Assembly: GCF_034424545.1 (NCBI RefSeq)
Contig: NZ_CP139971.1
Location: 1,302,001 to 1,366,000 of the forward strand
Reading direction: 5' to 3'
DNA from: Trinickia caryophylli
Lineage (GTDB): Bacteria; Pseudomonadota; Gammaproteobacteria; Burkholderiales; Burkholderiaceae
DNA length: 64,000 nt
In this document: piece after piece, positions 27,082-36,776 of the stretch
Numbering within the stretch: the stretch's first letter is position 1
Layout: each line of letters opens with the position of its first letter
Position numbers and translations under genes: made by a program
Notes under the pieces: model-generated
What the model was told of the DNA's origin: nothing
Database searches by the model: none
What the model saw: only the letters and a program-made list of their open reading frames with translations

Positions 27082-27654
27082 TAGTGTTCCTTGTCAAATC
27101 AGGAGGAGGGTTCCCGCAGAACCCGCCCGTTTCGATGCCATTCCGCTTCCTGCGCGATTCCTGCGCGCTTCCCGCGCACAAAGCAATACAAGCGGAATGA
27201 TCGGCGGCATCCGCTGGCGTGTCCTACATTCAATTGATCGACTACAGCGCGTATTAAACATGTTTACCCGATCATCGTCAAAGGCTATGAGATATCGCAA
27301 TACACCAACAAATTGTCAACCAATGTTAAATGTCAAAATTATCGGACAATGTTACGCAGCATTGTGAATGTCGGATTGATCATCGCCGAGCGGTCGCCTC
27401 AAACCACCGCCCATAAAGGCTTTGGCGGATTTTCAAGACGCCAATTTACATCCAGTTACAAAACTTTTTTTGCCCCACTCTGTAAAACGCATTGCGCGCC
27501 TCGATCAAGGCGAGGCGCGCCACGCATGGAATTAGACCGTTGCCCGACCATCACCATCTCGAATGAGAACCGAAACGCGGGGGGGTATACGCTCCACTAA
27601 TCGCGCAATTACAATCGCGGCTCCAATGACCGATAAAAAGACGCAGACCAACCT
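27082..27654. other. Divergent T6SS control region
   Basis: 573 bp between the two T6SS operons, markedly AT-richer than its surroundings at about 27240-27480 and so the likely site of both promoters and regulator binding. No gene is supported here. I could not pick a sigma-54 or sigma-70 promoter with confidence. A strong hairpin or palindrome is listed separately. Confidence 0.7.
27494..27520. promoter_or_regulatory. Perfect 10-bp inverted repeat in the T6SS control region
   Basis: GCGCGCCTCG at 27494-27503 and CGAGGCGCGC at 27511-27520, separated by 7 nt (ATCAAGG). It lies about 135 bp upstream of tssK. It could be a protein-binding site or a transcript hairpin; with no T tract on either side an intrinsic terminator is less likely. 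Confidence 0.55.
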
Positions 27655-29007
27655 ATGCGGATCGATAAACCGCTATGGCACGAGGGACTGATCCTCGCGC
27701 AGCAGCACTTTCAGCAGCAGGATCGATGGATGGGGTTCGCGATGCAGCAGCTCGCGACGTCCACGCTCGCTGCGCCGTGGGGGACGCTTGCCGTCGAGAT
27801 CGACGAGGAGGCCCTCGCAACAGGGCGCCTGAAGCTGACGCGCTTGAAGCTGCGCTTTCCCGACGGCACGCCGTTCGACACGACGGTGGCCGACGCCTTG
27901 CCGCCCACGCGCAATCTGACGCAAGACCTGCCGGCCGATCGGCAAAGCGTCGTGGTCGTGGCCGCGCTGGCGCTATCCGATGCAAACGGCAACAACTGCC
28001 GTTTCGACGAAGCCGCGCTCGCGCGGCCGCGCCGTGCCTACCGCGAATTCGTCAAGGTCACGGACTTGAACGGGACGGGCGAAACCGAGATCGCCGCCGA
28101 GCGCTACGCGGTCCGGCTGCTGTTCGACTTCGAGCCGCATGCCGATGACACGGTCTGCGCGATCGCGCGCCTCACGCGCGGCACCAGCGGGCAGTTTCAG
28201 GTCGATCATCGGTTCGTACCGCCTTGCCTGACGCTCGGTGCACACTCGCTGCACGTCGATCGCATCGGCCGGCTCGCGGACATCCTGCAGGCCAAAAGCC
28301 TTGCTCTCGGCGCGCGCCGCAGCGAGCGCATCGAGCAGGTCGCGGAATACGGCGTGGCCGACGTGCAGCTCTTCTGGCTGCTTCACTGCATTCACGCGGC
28401 GTGGCCGCAACTTCGCCTCTACGCCGATCATCCGAGCCGCTCGCCCGAATGCTTGTATGAAACGCTCGCCCAACTTGCAAGCGCGCTGATGACGTTCTCG
28501 ACCCAGTCGCAATTGACGGATCTTCCCGGCTACGATCATGCACGCGCCGACGAGGTATTCGCCAAGCTGGAATCGATGATTCGCGACCTGCTCGACGCGA
28601 TCATCCCGTCTCGCGTCGTCTCGATCGGGCTCACGCGCAAAAGTGCGACGACGTGGGCCGGTCAATTCGCCGACGAACGCATCGTATCGGATACCGCCGA
28701 CTGGTATCTATCGGTCAATGCGCCCGTGCCGGCGCTCGAACTCGTGGAGCAGTTCCCCCGGCTGTGCAAGATCGGCGCGCCGGACGATATCGAACACATC
28801 GTCAACTCGGCCCTGCTCGGCATCCCGCTCAAAGCGGTTGCGCGCGTGCCCGCCGCCATCCCCGTGCGTCTGGACAATCAGTACTTCGCGCTCGATTCGA
28901 CGAGCGCGCCCCACGCAAGAATGCTTGCGGCGCGGGCCTGCCAGATCTATCTGCCGGCGTCGGTGCCTGACGCCTCGCTCGAACTCTACGCGGTGCTTCG
29001 CGCATGA
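27655..29007 (+). CDS. tssK: T6SS baseplate-membrane connector TssK
   Basis: TssK links the baseplate to the TssJLM membrane complex. 450 residues with the canonical N-terminus VxWHEGLILAQQHFQQQDRW-like (here MRIDKPLWHEGLILAQQHFQ). Normal length. It is the first gene of the rightward operon, and its stop overlaps the tssL start by 4 bases (29004-29007). Confidence 0.95.
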   Translation: MRIDKPLWHEGLILAQQHFQQQDRWMGFAMQQLATSTLAAPWGTLAVEIDEEALATGRLKLTRLKLRFPDGTPFDTTVADALPPTRNLTQDLPADRQSVVVVAALALSDANGNNCRFDEAALARPRRAYREFVKVTDLNGTGETEIAAERYAVRLLFDFEPHADDTVCAIARLTRGTSGQFQVDHRFVPPCLTLGAHSLHVDRIGRLADILQAKSLALGARRSERIEQVAEYGVADVQLFWLLHCIHAAWPQLRLYADHPSRSPECLYETLAQLASALMTFSTQSQLTDLPGYDHARADEVFAKLESMIRDLLDAIIPSRVVSIGLTRKSATTWAGQFADERIVSDTADWYLSVNAPVPALELVEQFPRLCKIGAPDDIEHIVNSALLGIPLKAVARVPAAIPVRLDNQYFALDSTSAPHARMLAARACQIYLPASVPDASLELYAVLRA

Positions 29008-29729
29008 ACGCCCTGACCTCTCATCGGCATGAAACCGCCCTGCTCGAGGCGGGGGGCGCTCGCGCATCGAGCCCGGGCATGCGTGCGCTGCTGCGCGATA
29101 CGGCATTGCTCGTCACCTCGCTCGCAACGGGCGGCGCACCCGGTGACGGACAAGCGCTGCGCAGTCGCTGCCGAGACCTGATCGAACAGTTCTCACAGGC
29201 GCTCGAGCAGCGCGGCTATCCCGACGACGTACGTCGCGAAGCGGTCATCGCACAGTGCGGGCTCCTCGATGAAACGGCGCTCCGGTCCTTGGATCCGGCG
29301 TTGCGGGCCGACTGGGAACGCAAGCCATTGCAAGTCGAACGATTCAACCTGCACGACGCGGGCGAGCGTGTGATCGAGCAGCTCGAAGCCAGAATGCGGG
29401 ACGCCTCCTCTTCCGTGGATCTGCTCGAAGGCTATTCGGCGATTCTCGGCATGGGATTCGTCGGCCGATATGCGCGAGACGGAGAATCGAAACGCACTGC
29501 GCTGATCGCTTCACTGAACGCACAGCTCGAAACACGCCGTTCATCGGCCGCGCAGGCGTTCGTCGTCGATCGACCTGGGCGGCGCTTCTCCGATTGGCTC
29601 CATCGTCTCTCTCCATGGGCCATCGCGGGCCTCGCGTGCATCGCGGCGGGTGTGCTCTGGGTCGTGTGGGCCACGGCGCTCGACGCACAGGTTGCGCATT
29701 TGGCGCTGACCACGGGCGTCCGGCCGTGA
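29004..29729 (+). CDS. tssL: T6SS inner-membrane protein TssL (DotU/IcmH)
   Basis: Tail-anchored inner-membrane subunit of the TssJLM complex, 241 residues. The cytoplasmic DotU domain shows the conserved AVIAQCGLLDETAL and DLLEGYSAILGMGFVGRY stretches. One membrane helix is near the C-terminus (about 210-231). It lacks a peptidoglycan-binding domain of its own; that is supplied by the next gene, coupled through a GTGA overlap (29726-29729). Confidence 0.94.
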   Translation: MNALTSHRHETALLEAGGARASSPGMRALLRDTALLVTSLATGGAPGDGQALRSRCRDLIEQFSQALEQRGYPDDVRREAVIAQCGLLDETALRSLDPALRADWERKPLQVERFNLHDAGERVIEQLEARMRDASSSVDLLEGYSAILGMGFVGRYARDGESKRTALIASLNAQLETRRSSAAQAFVVDRPGRRFSDWLHRLSPWAIAGLACIAAGVLWVVWATALDAQVAHLALTTGVRP

Positions 29730-31510
29730 AATCGGAGCTGACCGCCGTGCCGGCCACGCCTGTGACATCGCTCGACGACACCCACGCGAGCCTCGGCTAT
29801 CCATTCAAGTCGATGCTCGCGTTCGCGGCCTTGCTGGCATTCGTGCTGATCTGGGCCGTGTTGCCGCTCGCGCGCACCGCGGCATGGATTCTTACGGCGG
29901 GCATCGCGCTCGTCGGCCTCGCGCTGGCAGGGTGGCACATGCGTCAACTGGCGCATGCTCGAAACAGCAATGCGAAGATATTTGCCGCACTGGGGCCGGC
30001 AACCGCGGATATTCCCGTCAACCTGCGCACGCGCATGCCGCTCGTCCTCGTAACGGGGGACGGCCTCGGCGCACTGTTCGATCGCGACGGCGAAACGCGG
30101 TACGCACATGTCGGCGAAGGCGCGATATGGCTGCGCGTCGATCGTCCCGAGGATCTGCCACGGCTGGCCCTGGCGATCGAGCAGTGGCGCGACGGCCGCG
30201 CGCCGGACGGCATCGTCCTGTCGGTCGCGCCCGCGTTGCACACGAGCGCGGACGCGCTCTCGCAGTCGCTGCGTATCGCACGGCAGGCGGCCGCCGATGC
30301 CTCGAGCAGACTCGGCGCGAAACTGCCGGCGTACGTGGCGGTATATCAACGGCTCACGGCGGGTCCGGCAGCGCTCTCGACGCCTCAGTGGTACGGCGTG
30401 TCGTCGGCTACCCGCATCGCGGACACCGGGCGCTTCGAATGGGCGATTCAGGCCGCCGAGAACGAAGTTCAACGCGCAACCGGCGAGCGCCTCGCAGCTG
30501 TCCGCGCAGCCGCACTGGCTTCGGTCGTCGGATGGACGCAACGCGTCGTTATCGGTGCGCTCACCGACCACCCGCAACCCGCCCCGGCGTGGCCGCTGTT
30601 CGGTGCCGCCTGGATCGACTGCGGCCCGGCGAGCGGCGCGAATAATCCGTGGCAGCGCGATGTCGAAATGCAAACGGAGGTCATGCGCGCGAATGCAGGC
30701 GCCTCCCCACTGCCCTGGCCGCTGCCGCAGCCGCTGATCGAGGCGATGCCTGTTCGCCGCTGGATCTCGCCGCGCATCGCCGCCCTCGCCCATGCCCTGA
30801 TATTCGTCGCGTTGGCCAGCGCGACGGCCTTCTGGGGTGCGGCACGCAACAACCGAACGCTCGTGGATGGCATCGCCACCGATCTCATGCGCTATTTCGC
30901 GATTCCAGCGGCGCGGGACACCGCACGCCGCGACGCACTGAAGACGCTGATGGCCGACCGGGATCTTCTCGACCGCTATGCACGAACCGGTGTTCCCACG
31001 CGCCTGTCCTTCGGCATGTACCGCGGCGCGCAACTGATGCCCGTGCTCGACCATGCGATCGCATCGTATGCGCCGCCTCCCGCGCCCCCGGCCGTCGTGA
31101 CGCTCGACAGCATGTCGCTTTTCGACAGCGGCAAAGCGAAACTCAAACCCGGCTCGACCCGCGCCATGGTGGAGGCGCTCGAAATGATCAAGGCACACCC
31201 CGAAAAGCGAATTCTCGTCGCGGGGCACACGGATAACGCCGGCACGCCCGAGAACAACCTGAAACTCTCCATCGCCCGCGCCGGTGCCATACGCGATTGG
31301 CTCATCGACGCATCGGGCATTCCGGCCACTCAGTTCGCGATTCAGGGATATGGCGACACACGGCCGATCGCCGGCAATGAGACCGCGGACGGACGGGCGA
31401 GAAACCGGCGCGTGGAGATCACGCTGATCCCCGACGAAGCGAACAATCGTTTGCCGGTCGAAACGGATTCGTCGCGCGAAAACGCCCCATCCGAGCGCAT
31501 CGCGCATTAG
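29726..31510 (+). CDS. tagL: TagL-type protein: IcmF/TssM-like N-terminal half fused to an OmpA domain
   Basis: 594 residues that anchor the T6SS membrane complex to peptidoglycan. The C-terminal OmpA/MotB domain (about 455-570) has the usual LFDSGKAKLKP, GHTDNAGTPENN and GYGDTRPIAGN signatures. Upstream are two N-terminal membrane helices (30-50, 53-71), a soluble domain with PLVLVTGDG and PDGIVLSVAP plus LPAYVAVYQRL, then a third helix (352-371) and an LSFGMYRGAQL segment. That order matches the N-terminal half of TssM/IcmF, with the P-loop again missing. The GTG start at 29726 overlaps the tssL stop. The TssM resemblance is my reading and needs a profile comparison. Confidence 0.85.
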   Translation: MKSELTAVPATPVTSLDDTHASLGYPFKSMLAFAALLAFVLIWAVLPLARTAAWILTAGIALVGLALAGWHMRQLAHARNSNAKIFAALGPATADIPVNLRTRMPLVLVTGDGLGALFDRDGETRYAHVGEGAIWLRVDRPEDLPRLALAIEQWRDGRAPDGIVLSVAPALHTSADALSQSLRIARQAAADASSRLGAKLPAYVAVYQRLTAGPAALSTPQWYGVSSATRIADTGRFEWAIQAAENEVQRATGERLAAVRAAALASVVGWTQRVVIGALTDHPQPAPAWPLFGAAWIDCGPASGANNPWQRDVEMQTEVMRANAGASPLPWPLPQPLIEAMPVRRWISPRIAALAHALIFVALASATAFWGAARNNRTLVDGIATDLMRYFAIPAARDTARRDALKTLMADRDLLDRYARTGVPTRLSFGMYRGAQLMPVLDHAIASYAPPPAPPAVVTLDSMSLFDSGKAKLKPGSTRAMVEALEMIKAHPEKRILVAGHTDNAGTPENNLKLSIARAGAIRDWLIDASGIPATQFAIQGYGDTRPIAGNETADGRARNRRVEITLIPDEANNRLPVETDSSRENAPSERIAH

Positions 31511-31524
31511 ATATCACGTTCAGC

Positions 31525-31544
31525 CCCGAAGCAGGCGCTTCGGG
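31525..31544 (+). terminator. Hairpin between tagL and hcp
   Basis: CCCGAAGC at 31525-31532 and GCTTCGGG at 31537-31544 form a perfect 8-bp stem with a 4-nt loop. There is no T tract. It may partly terminate, or stabilise transcript ends, so that the abundant Hcp is expressed apart from the membrane genes (inference). Confidence 0.45.
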
Positions 31545-31602
31545 ATCGTTACGCCCGGGGGTGGCTCCGGGCAATTGTCGCAGCACGAAAATGGAGTGAA
31601 AC

Positions 31603-32088
31603 ATGGCAATTCCGGCCTATATGTGGCTCAAGGACGATGGCGGCGCCGACATCAAAGGTTCGGTGACGGTCCAGGATCGCGAAGGTAGTGTCGAATTGGT
31701 CGCATTCGATCACGGCGTACACATTCCGACCGACGGCAACACCGGCAAATTGACCGGCACGCGCGTGCACCAGCCGATCACCTTGACGAAGGAAACGGAC
31801 GCGTCCACGCCGTACCTTTACAAGGCCGTGACGAGCGGCCAGACGCTGAAATCGGTCGAGATCAAGTGGTACAAGATCGACGACGCCGGCAAGGAAAAAG
31901 AGTACTTCAACACCAAACTCGACAACGTCAAGGTTGTCGCCGTCCGCCCGAAGATGCTCGACATCAAGAATCCCGAATACGAGCGGCACAACCATCTCGA
32001 AGACGTCGAGCTGCGTTACGAGACGATCACATGGTCATACAAGGACGGCAACATCATCCACAAGGATACGTGGAACGAGCGTTCGTAA
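31603..32088 (+). CDS. hcp: T6SS tube protein Hcp (TssD)
   Basis: Hexameric inner-tube protein, 161 residues, with the Hcp signatures of an N-terminal MAIPAYMWLKDDGG, an HxxVHIPTD-like stretch, and YKAVTSGQTLKSVEIKWY without an effector extension. It is preceded by GGAG and by its own upstream hairpin, and followed by a terminator-like stem, which fits expression of hcp as a separate abundant transcript. Confidence 0.96.
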   Translation: MAIPAYMWLKDDGGADIKGSVTVQDREGSVELVAFDHGVHIPTDGNTGKLTGTRVHQPITLTKETDASTPYLYKAVTSGQTLKSVEIKWYKIDDAGKEKEYFNTKLDNVKVVAVRPKMLDIKNPEYERHNHLEDVELRYETITWSYKDGNIIHKDTWNERS

Positions 32089-32136
32089 GCGACCCGCACG
32101 CGCGGTGAGATCGGCCTGCCGCCACTGACCGCTTCG

Positions 32137-32163
32137 CCAGCCCGCCAGCGGGCTGGTCCTTCT
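32137..32163 (+). terminator. Terminator-like stem after hcp
   Basis: CCAGCCC at 32137-32143 and GGGCTGG at 32150-32156 pair around GCCAGC, followed by the pyrimidine-rich TCCTTCT. It fits an attenuating terminator between hcp and clpV. Confidence 0.6.
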
Positions 32164-32219
32164 ACTCCGGGCGCGCCGCATCGCCGATCGCCGGCTGCGC
32201 CCTTTCGTGATCGATCGCC

Positions 32220-34964
32220 ATGACACCCCGAGACACGCCCGATCTGCTCCGCCAGCTCAACCCCTATTGCGCAAAGGCGCTCGAAGCGTCCGCGGGCCTG
32301 TGTCAGGCCCGGCTCGCGGACGAGATTACCGTCGAGCACTGGCTGATAAAGCTGATCGAGGCCGGCGACGGCGATATTCCTGCCATCCTCCGGCACTACG
32401 GGATCGATATCGATGCCGTGTGGGAGGCCCTGCTCGCCTCGATCGCGCAGGCGCCTCGCACACTGCGCGGCAAGCCCGCGCTCTCGCCGCAGCTCGCCAC
32501 GGTGTTACGGGACGCATGGCTTCATGCCACCTCCGAAAGCGACGATGCACCGATCCGTTCCGGTAATTTGCTACAGGCAATCGTCGGCGCCCCCTACGTA
32601 CTGCGCGCGCGCGACGCCTGGCCGCTGCTGTCGATCAGCGGTGCACAGATTCAGCGGCTCCTCCCGCGGCTCGGTCCGCGATCGTGCGAAAACGCACTTG
32701 ATGAGGAGGCCAGCGAGCCCGATGCGCGTAAGAGCGGCGGCGCCCCCAATGCGGGCACCGGCGAAGCCCCAGGCGCGGCAGCGAGCAACGCGATCGGGCG
32801 CGACACGGCAACGGGCGAGCCGCCACGGCGCGAGCGCACGGCCGACGGCGATGCCCTCGCACGTTTTGCCATCGACCTGACCGGCAAGGCGCACGAAGGC
32901 CGCATCGATCCCGTGTTCGGCCGCGACAGGGAGATTCAGCAGGTCATCGACGTCCTCGCACGCCGGCGCAAGAACAACCCGATCCTCGTTGGCGAGCCCG
33001 GGGTCGGCAAGACCGCACTCGTGGAAGGCCTGGCCCTGCGCGTGGCGGAAGGCAGCGTACCGAACGCGATTCGCGACGTGCGCATCCTCACGCTTGATCT
33101 CGGCTTGCTGCAGGCGGGCGCTGGCGTGAAGGGGGAATTCGAGCAACGGCTCAAGAACGTCATTGACGAAGTGCAAGCCTCACCGGTGCCCATCCTGCTT
33201 TTTATCGACGAAGCGCACACGCTCATCGGCGCGGGCAACGCCGCCGGCGGCGCGGATGCCGCGAACCTGCTCAAGCCGGCGCTCGCGCGCGGCGAACTGC
33301 GCACGATCGCCGCCACGACATGGTCCGAGTACAAGGAGTTCTTCGAGCGCGATGCCGCACTCGAGCGGCGCTTTCAGATCATCAAGGTCGACGAGCCTGA
33401 CGACGAGGCCGCCTGTCTGATGCTGCGCGGCCTCAAGACACGCTATGCGGCGTATCACCGGGTGCATATCCTCGACGAGGCGATCGTCGCCGCCGTGAAG
33501 CTTTCGCGCCGCTATATCCCCGCGCGGCAGCTCCCGGACAAGGCAGTGGATCTCATCGACACGGCCGCCGCGCGCGTGCGCATCGGACTCGAGTCTCCAC
33601 CCGCCGAGCTGCAGCGGGCACGGGCAACCGTCAGTGCCCTGGAGCTCGAGCTCGCCACGCTTGCCGACGATGCGCAAGCAGGCATCGAGGGCACACCTGC
33701 GCGCCGCGACGCGCTCGACGCCGCGCTTGCCAACGCGCGAGCGGAGCGGGCGGCACTCGATGAGCGCTATGCGAGAGAGCTCGATCTGGTTCGAACGCTG
33801 CACGAACGACGCGAGGCACCACCGAACGAACGAGACGACGCATTGTTCGACCAGGCGCGAAAGGCACTCGCCAGCGCCCAGGGTAAGGCTCCGCTCGTGT
33901 TCGCCGACGTCGACGCACAGGCGATCGCCCGCGTGGTGGCCGAGTGGACCGGTGTGCCCGCCGGCAACCTCGTCGACGACGAGCTTCAGCGCTTGCTGAC
34001 GCTGGAGGTTCAGCTCGCGCAGCGCGTGGTGGCGCAGGACGATGCATTGGGGGCGCTGGCGCAAGGCCTGCGCACCGCGAAGGCGGGGCTCCGGAGCGAG
34101 CATGCGCCGCTCGGCGTCTTTCTGCTCGCGGGACCGTCCGGCGTCGGCAAGACCGAGACGGCACTCGCACTGGCCGATATTCTGTTCGGCGGCAATGCGG
34201 CGCTTACCACGATCAATATGTCGGAGTACCAGGAGGCACACTCGGTATCGCAGTTGAAGGGCTCGCCCCCGGGCTACGTGGGATATGGGCGCGGCGGCAT
34301 TCTGACCGAGGCGGTACGCCAGCGGCCTTATAGCGTGGTGCTGCTCGACGAAGTGGAAAAAGCCCACCGTGACGTGCTCGACATGTTCTATCAGGTATTC
34401 GACCGTGGCACGATGCGCGACGGGGAGGGCCGCGAGATCGATTTCCGCCATTGCGTCATCCTCATGACGGCGAACCTGGGTAGCGCACAGATCGACGACG
34501 CAACGGCCGCCCACCCGGAGGTTTCACACGCTGAACTGCTCGAAGCCATTCATCCGCAGCTGGTCGCCCATTTCCAGCCAGCACTGCTCGCCCGCTTTCA
34601 GACCCTCGTCTACCGGCCGCTCGACGTGCCTGCGCTCGGCGCCATCGTGCGCCTGAAACTGTCGAAAATTGCGGATCGCCTGCGACGTCAGCACGATATC
34701 GCGCTGACGTGCGAGGAGTCCTTGATCGAGGCCATGGCCGAGCTTTGCCTCGCGCGGGAATCGGGCGCTCGCAACGTCGATGCGTTTCTCGATCAGCGCA
34801 TCCTGCCAACCGTGTCGCGAGAACTGTTGGCACGCATGGCAGCGGGTGCCGCGCCGGCGGAGATCGCGCTTTCGAGCACGGCGGAGGGCAGCCTCGTACT
34901 CGATTTCGTCGATCGCAACGAAGGGGACGCCGGCCGAATCGCCTCGGCGCCGGCCACAGCCTGA
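32220..34964 (+). CDS. clpV: T6SS ATPase ClpV (TssH)
   Basis: AAA+ unfoldase that recycles contracted TssBC sheath, 914 residues. It has an N-terminal Clp-N domain (about 1-160), AAA1 with GEPGVGKTA (near 258) and LLFIDEAHTL, a middle coiled-coil region with ADVDAQAIARVVAEWTGVP, and AAA2 with GPSGVGKTE (near 637) and VLLDEVEKAH. Both P-loops are intact, in contrast to TssM and TagL in this cluster. Confidence 0.96.
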   Translation: MTPRDTPDLLRQLNPYCAKALEASAGLCQARLADEITVEHWLIKLIEAGDGDIPAILRHYGIDIDAVWEALLASIAQAPRTLRGKPALSPQLATVLRDAWLHATSESDDAPIRSGNLLQAIVGAPYVLRARDAWPLLSISGAQIQRLLPRLGPRSCENALDEEASEPDARKSGGAPNAGTGEAPGAAASNAIGRDTATGEPPRRERTADGDALARFAIDLTGKAHEGRIDPVFGRDREIQQVIDVLARRRKNNPILVGEPGVGKTALVEGLALRVAEGSVPNAIRDVRILTLDLGLLQAGAGVKGEFEQRLKNVIDEVQASPVPILLFIDEAHTLIGAGNAAGGADAANLLKPALARGELRTIAATTWSEYKEFFERDAALERRFQIIKVDEPDDEAACLMLRGLKTRYAAYHRVHILDEAIVAAVKLSRRYIPARQLPDKAVDLIDTAAARVRIGLESPPAELQRARATVSALELELATLADDAQAGIEGTPARRDALDAALANARAERAALDERYARELDLVRTLHERREAPPNERDDALFDQARKALASAQGKAPLVFADVDAQAIARVVAEWTGVPAGNLVDDELQRLLTLEVQLAQRVVAQDDALGALAQGLRTAKAGLRSEHAPLGVFLLAGPSGVGKTETALALADILFGGNAALTTINMSEYQEAHSVSQLKGSPPGYVGYGRGGILTEAVRQRPYSVVLLDEVEKAHRDVLDMFYQVFDRGTMRDGEGREIDFRHCVILMTANLGSAQIDDATAAHPEVSHAELLEAIHPQLVAHFQPALLARFQTLVYRPLDVPALGAIVRLKLSKIADRLRRQHDIALTCEESLIEAMAELCLARESGARNVDAFLDQRILPTVSRELLARMAAGAAPAEIALSSTAEGSLVLDFVDRNEGDAGRIASAPATA

Positions 34965-34977
34965 GGGGAGACGTACC

Positions 34978-35403
34978 GTGCAGGCAGGCCCCTCCCTTTA
35001 CGACATGCTGCTAGGCCATATAGACGGCGAGCCGCTCGCCAACTACGACGACGGGACACTCGAATGCATGAGCATTCGGCGCAATGTCCAACGCATCCTC
35101 GACACGCGAGCCGGTTCGCTCAAGCATCTTCCCGATTACGGCCTGCCCGATTTGACGAACATCTATAAGGCCCTGCCCTCATCCGCCCACATATTGAAGC
35201 AGCAAATGGAAGCCACGCTGTTGAAATACGAACCGCGCATCCGGGCCATCGACGTCGAGATTCTCGAAAACGACAATCCGGGCGTGCTTGTCAGCTTCGA
35301 GATGACGTGTCATCTCAAGAAAGCCGGGCTCGTCCGGTTCGGCACATATTTCGAGCCACCCGGGCGCATGCGCATCCAACAGCGCATGGCGGCGCGGCGC
35401 TGA
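34978..35403 (+). CDS. tssE: T6SS baseplate protein TssE
   Basis: gp25-like baseplate wedge subunit, 141 residues, with the conserved SIRRNVQRILDTR and DYGLPD segments and the C-terminal LKKAGLVRFGTYFEPPGRM. The GTG start at 34978 is 7 bases after GGGGAG (34965-34970), which itself follows the clpV stop. It ends the rightward operon and is convergent with the acyltransferase 41 bp away. Confidence 0.93.
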   Translation: MQAGPSLYDMLLGHIDGEPLANYDDGTLECMSIRRNVQRILDTRAGSLKHLPDYGLPDLTNIYKALPSSAHILKQQMEATLLKYEPRIRAIDVEILENDNPGVLVSFEMTCHLKKAGLVRFGTYFEPPGRMRIQQRMAARR

Positions 35404-35444
35404 CGCGCGCCGCCGAATTCGACCATGCCGCATGCCTCTGCGGC

Positions 35445-36776
35445 TCAGCGCTTCAAGCCTGCGACCGGTTTTTCGACGCCCCGATACATCGCATAGCTGA
35501 AGAGGAAGGTCAAACCGAACACGAGCGGCGCATACGCTGCCTGTTGCGTCAGGCCAATTACCGGCGGCGCGATCTTGCGGAGCGCCAACATGACATCGGA
35601 GTGAAGGACGTAGATGCAGTACGTCAGCGTACCGCCGAGTTGCGTCCAGCGAACGAACCATGCCATGCGCCCCTCGACCTTGCAGGACTCCCACAATCCG
35701 ATGGTGAGGAGCGTCCCCGCGACAACCAGTGGTGGCACATACACGAGGTACCGTGCAAACCGCGTTCCGTAAAACGCCATGTAGGAGGCCAGCAGCGTTT
35801 GCGCGAGCAGCATCAAGCCAAGCACCATCGAGCCGGCGGAGAGCATTCCCGGCGCCCTTTTGCCCGTGTTCATCCGCAGTTTGGCGAAGAACATTCCTGC
35901 CACGAACAGAAACAGATTCGCGCCGATCGGATTGTAGATGTACTTCAGCATCCGCAGCAGATCCCAATCCATTCTGCGCGCCAGCCAAATGTTAACCACA
36001 GAACCGATTGCGATCACGAGTGCGAGCATCCAATATCGCGCCCCCCACTTTCGATCGACCCAGTTGATCGCCAATGCAATCAGCGGCGCGAGCAGGTAGA
36101 ACTGGAACTCCGTGCTGACAGACCAGAGCGCCCCAATAATGTTGATCGGCATGTGGCCGCTATAGTCCATCAGCAGCACCTGGGCCGGCATCCACAAATT
36201 GGCACGCTGAAAGGTCTGGGGATACACAAAGACCATTACGACGAACAACGCGAACGCGTAAACGGGCCAGATTCGAAGCGCCCGATTCCAGAGAAAATCA
36301 GCCACGCCGAATTCATCGAGCGCATACCGCCCCGAGAAGAATCCTTTGCCCATCAAGTACCCTGAGAGCACGAAGAACATCCAAACGCCGGCCCACGGCG
36401 CTGACATCAGCAGCCGCTCGATGAAATGCGGATGCACCGCAGGCCCCGACGGCGGAGCGAACACGACGCCAAAATAATGCCCGAACATCACCACCATGCA
36501 GGCAATGAATCGCAGGCTCAGCAGAGGATCCGGCCCAGCCGATGCAAGGGCGTGGCGGACTGAAACACGCCCCGCATAGCACCATACCCAGACAGCGACA
36601 AGGCTGGCAGGTATCGCATCTGCGATGACGATATAAGCCCACCGCTCCGAATTGCTTGCCATCCCGGTCGTGTAATCGACCAAAAAAGACTTCGGGATGA
36701 CAAAGATCAAGGAAAACGCAAAAAATAGCCCTAATGTGCGGCGTGAGATTGCCGCAGTGACCCCGTTCTTATTCAT
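35445..36776 (-). CDS. Acyltransferase-3 family membrane protein
   Basis: 443-residue multi-pass membrane protein of the OafA/YrhL acyltransferase-3 family, which transfers acetyl or other acyl groups to surface sugars or lipids. Family marks are RFIACMVVMFGHYFGV (the catalytic His of the RxxA...H region), FFVLSGYLMGKGF and WSVSTEFQFYLLAPL. The start at 36776 (MNKNGVTAAISRR) is preferred; a further in-frame upstream extension is Ala/Arg-rich and unlikely. No C-terminal SGNH domain is seen. It stands alone, with no polysaccharide genes nearby, so its substrate is unknown. Confidence 0.86.
   Translation of the reverse strand: MNKNGVTAAISRRTLGLFFAFSLIFVIPKSFLVDYTTGMASNSERWAYIVIADAIPASLVAVWVWCYAGRVSVRHALASAGPDPLLSLRFIACMVVMFGHYFGVVFAPPSGPAVHPHFIERLLMSAPWAGVWMFFVLSGYLMGKGFFSGRYALDEFGVADFLWNRALRIWPVYAFALFVVMVFVYPQTFQRANLWMPAQVLLMDYSGHMPINIIGALWSVSTEFQFYLLAPLIALAINWVDRKWGARYWMLALVIAIGSVVNIWLARRMDWDLLRMLKYIYNPIGANLFLFVAGMFFAKLRMNTGKRAPGMLSAGSMVLGLMLLAQTLLASYMAFYGTRFARYLVYVPPLVVAGTLLTIGLWESCKVEGRMAWFVRWTQLGGTLTYCIYVLHSDVMLALRKIAPPVIGLTQQAAYAPLVFGLTFLFSYAMYRGVEKPVAGLKR

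Noticed and set aside
29432..31507. 691-codon minus-strand frame opposite tagL
   Set aside because: Antisense shadow in GC-rich DNA; the plus-strand frame has clear OmpA and IcmF-like motifs.
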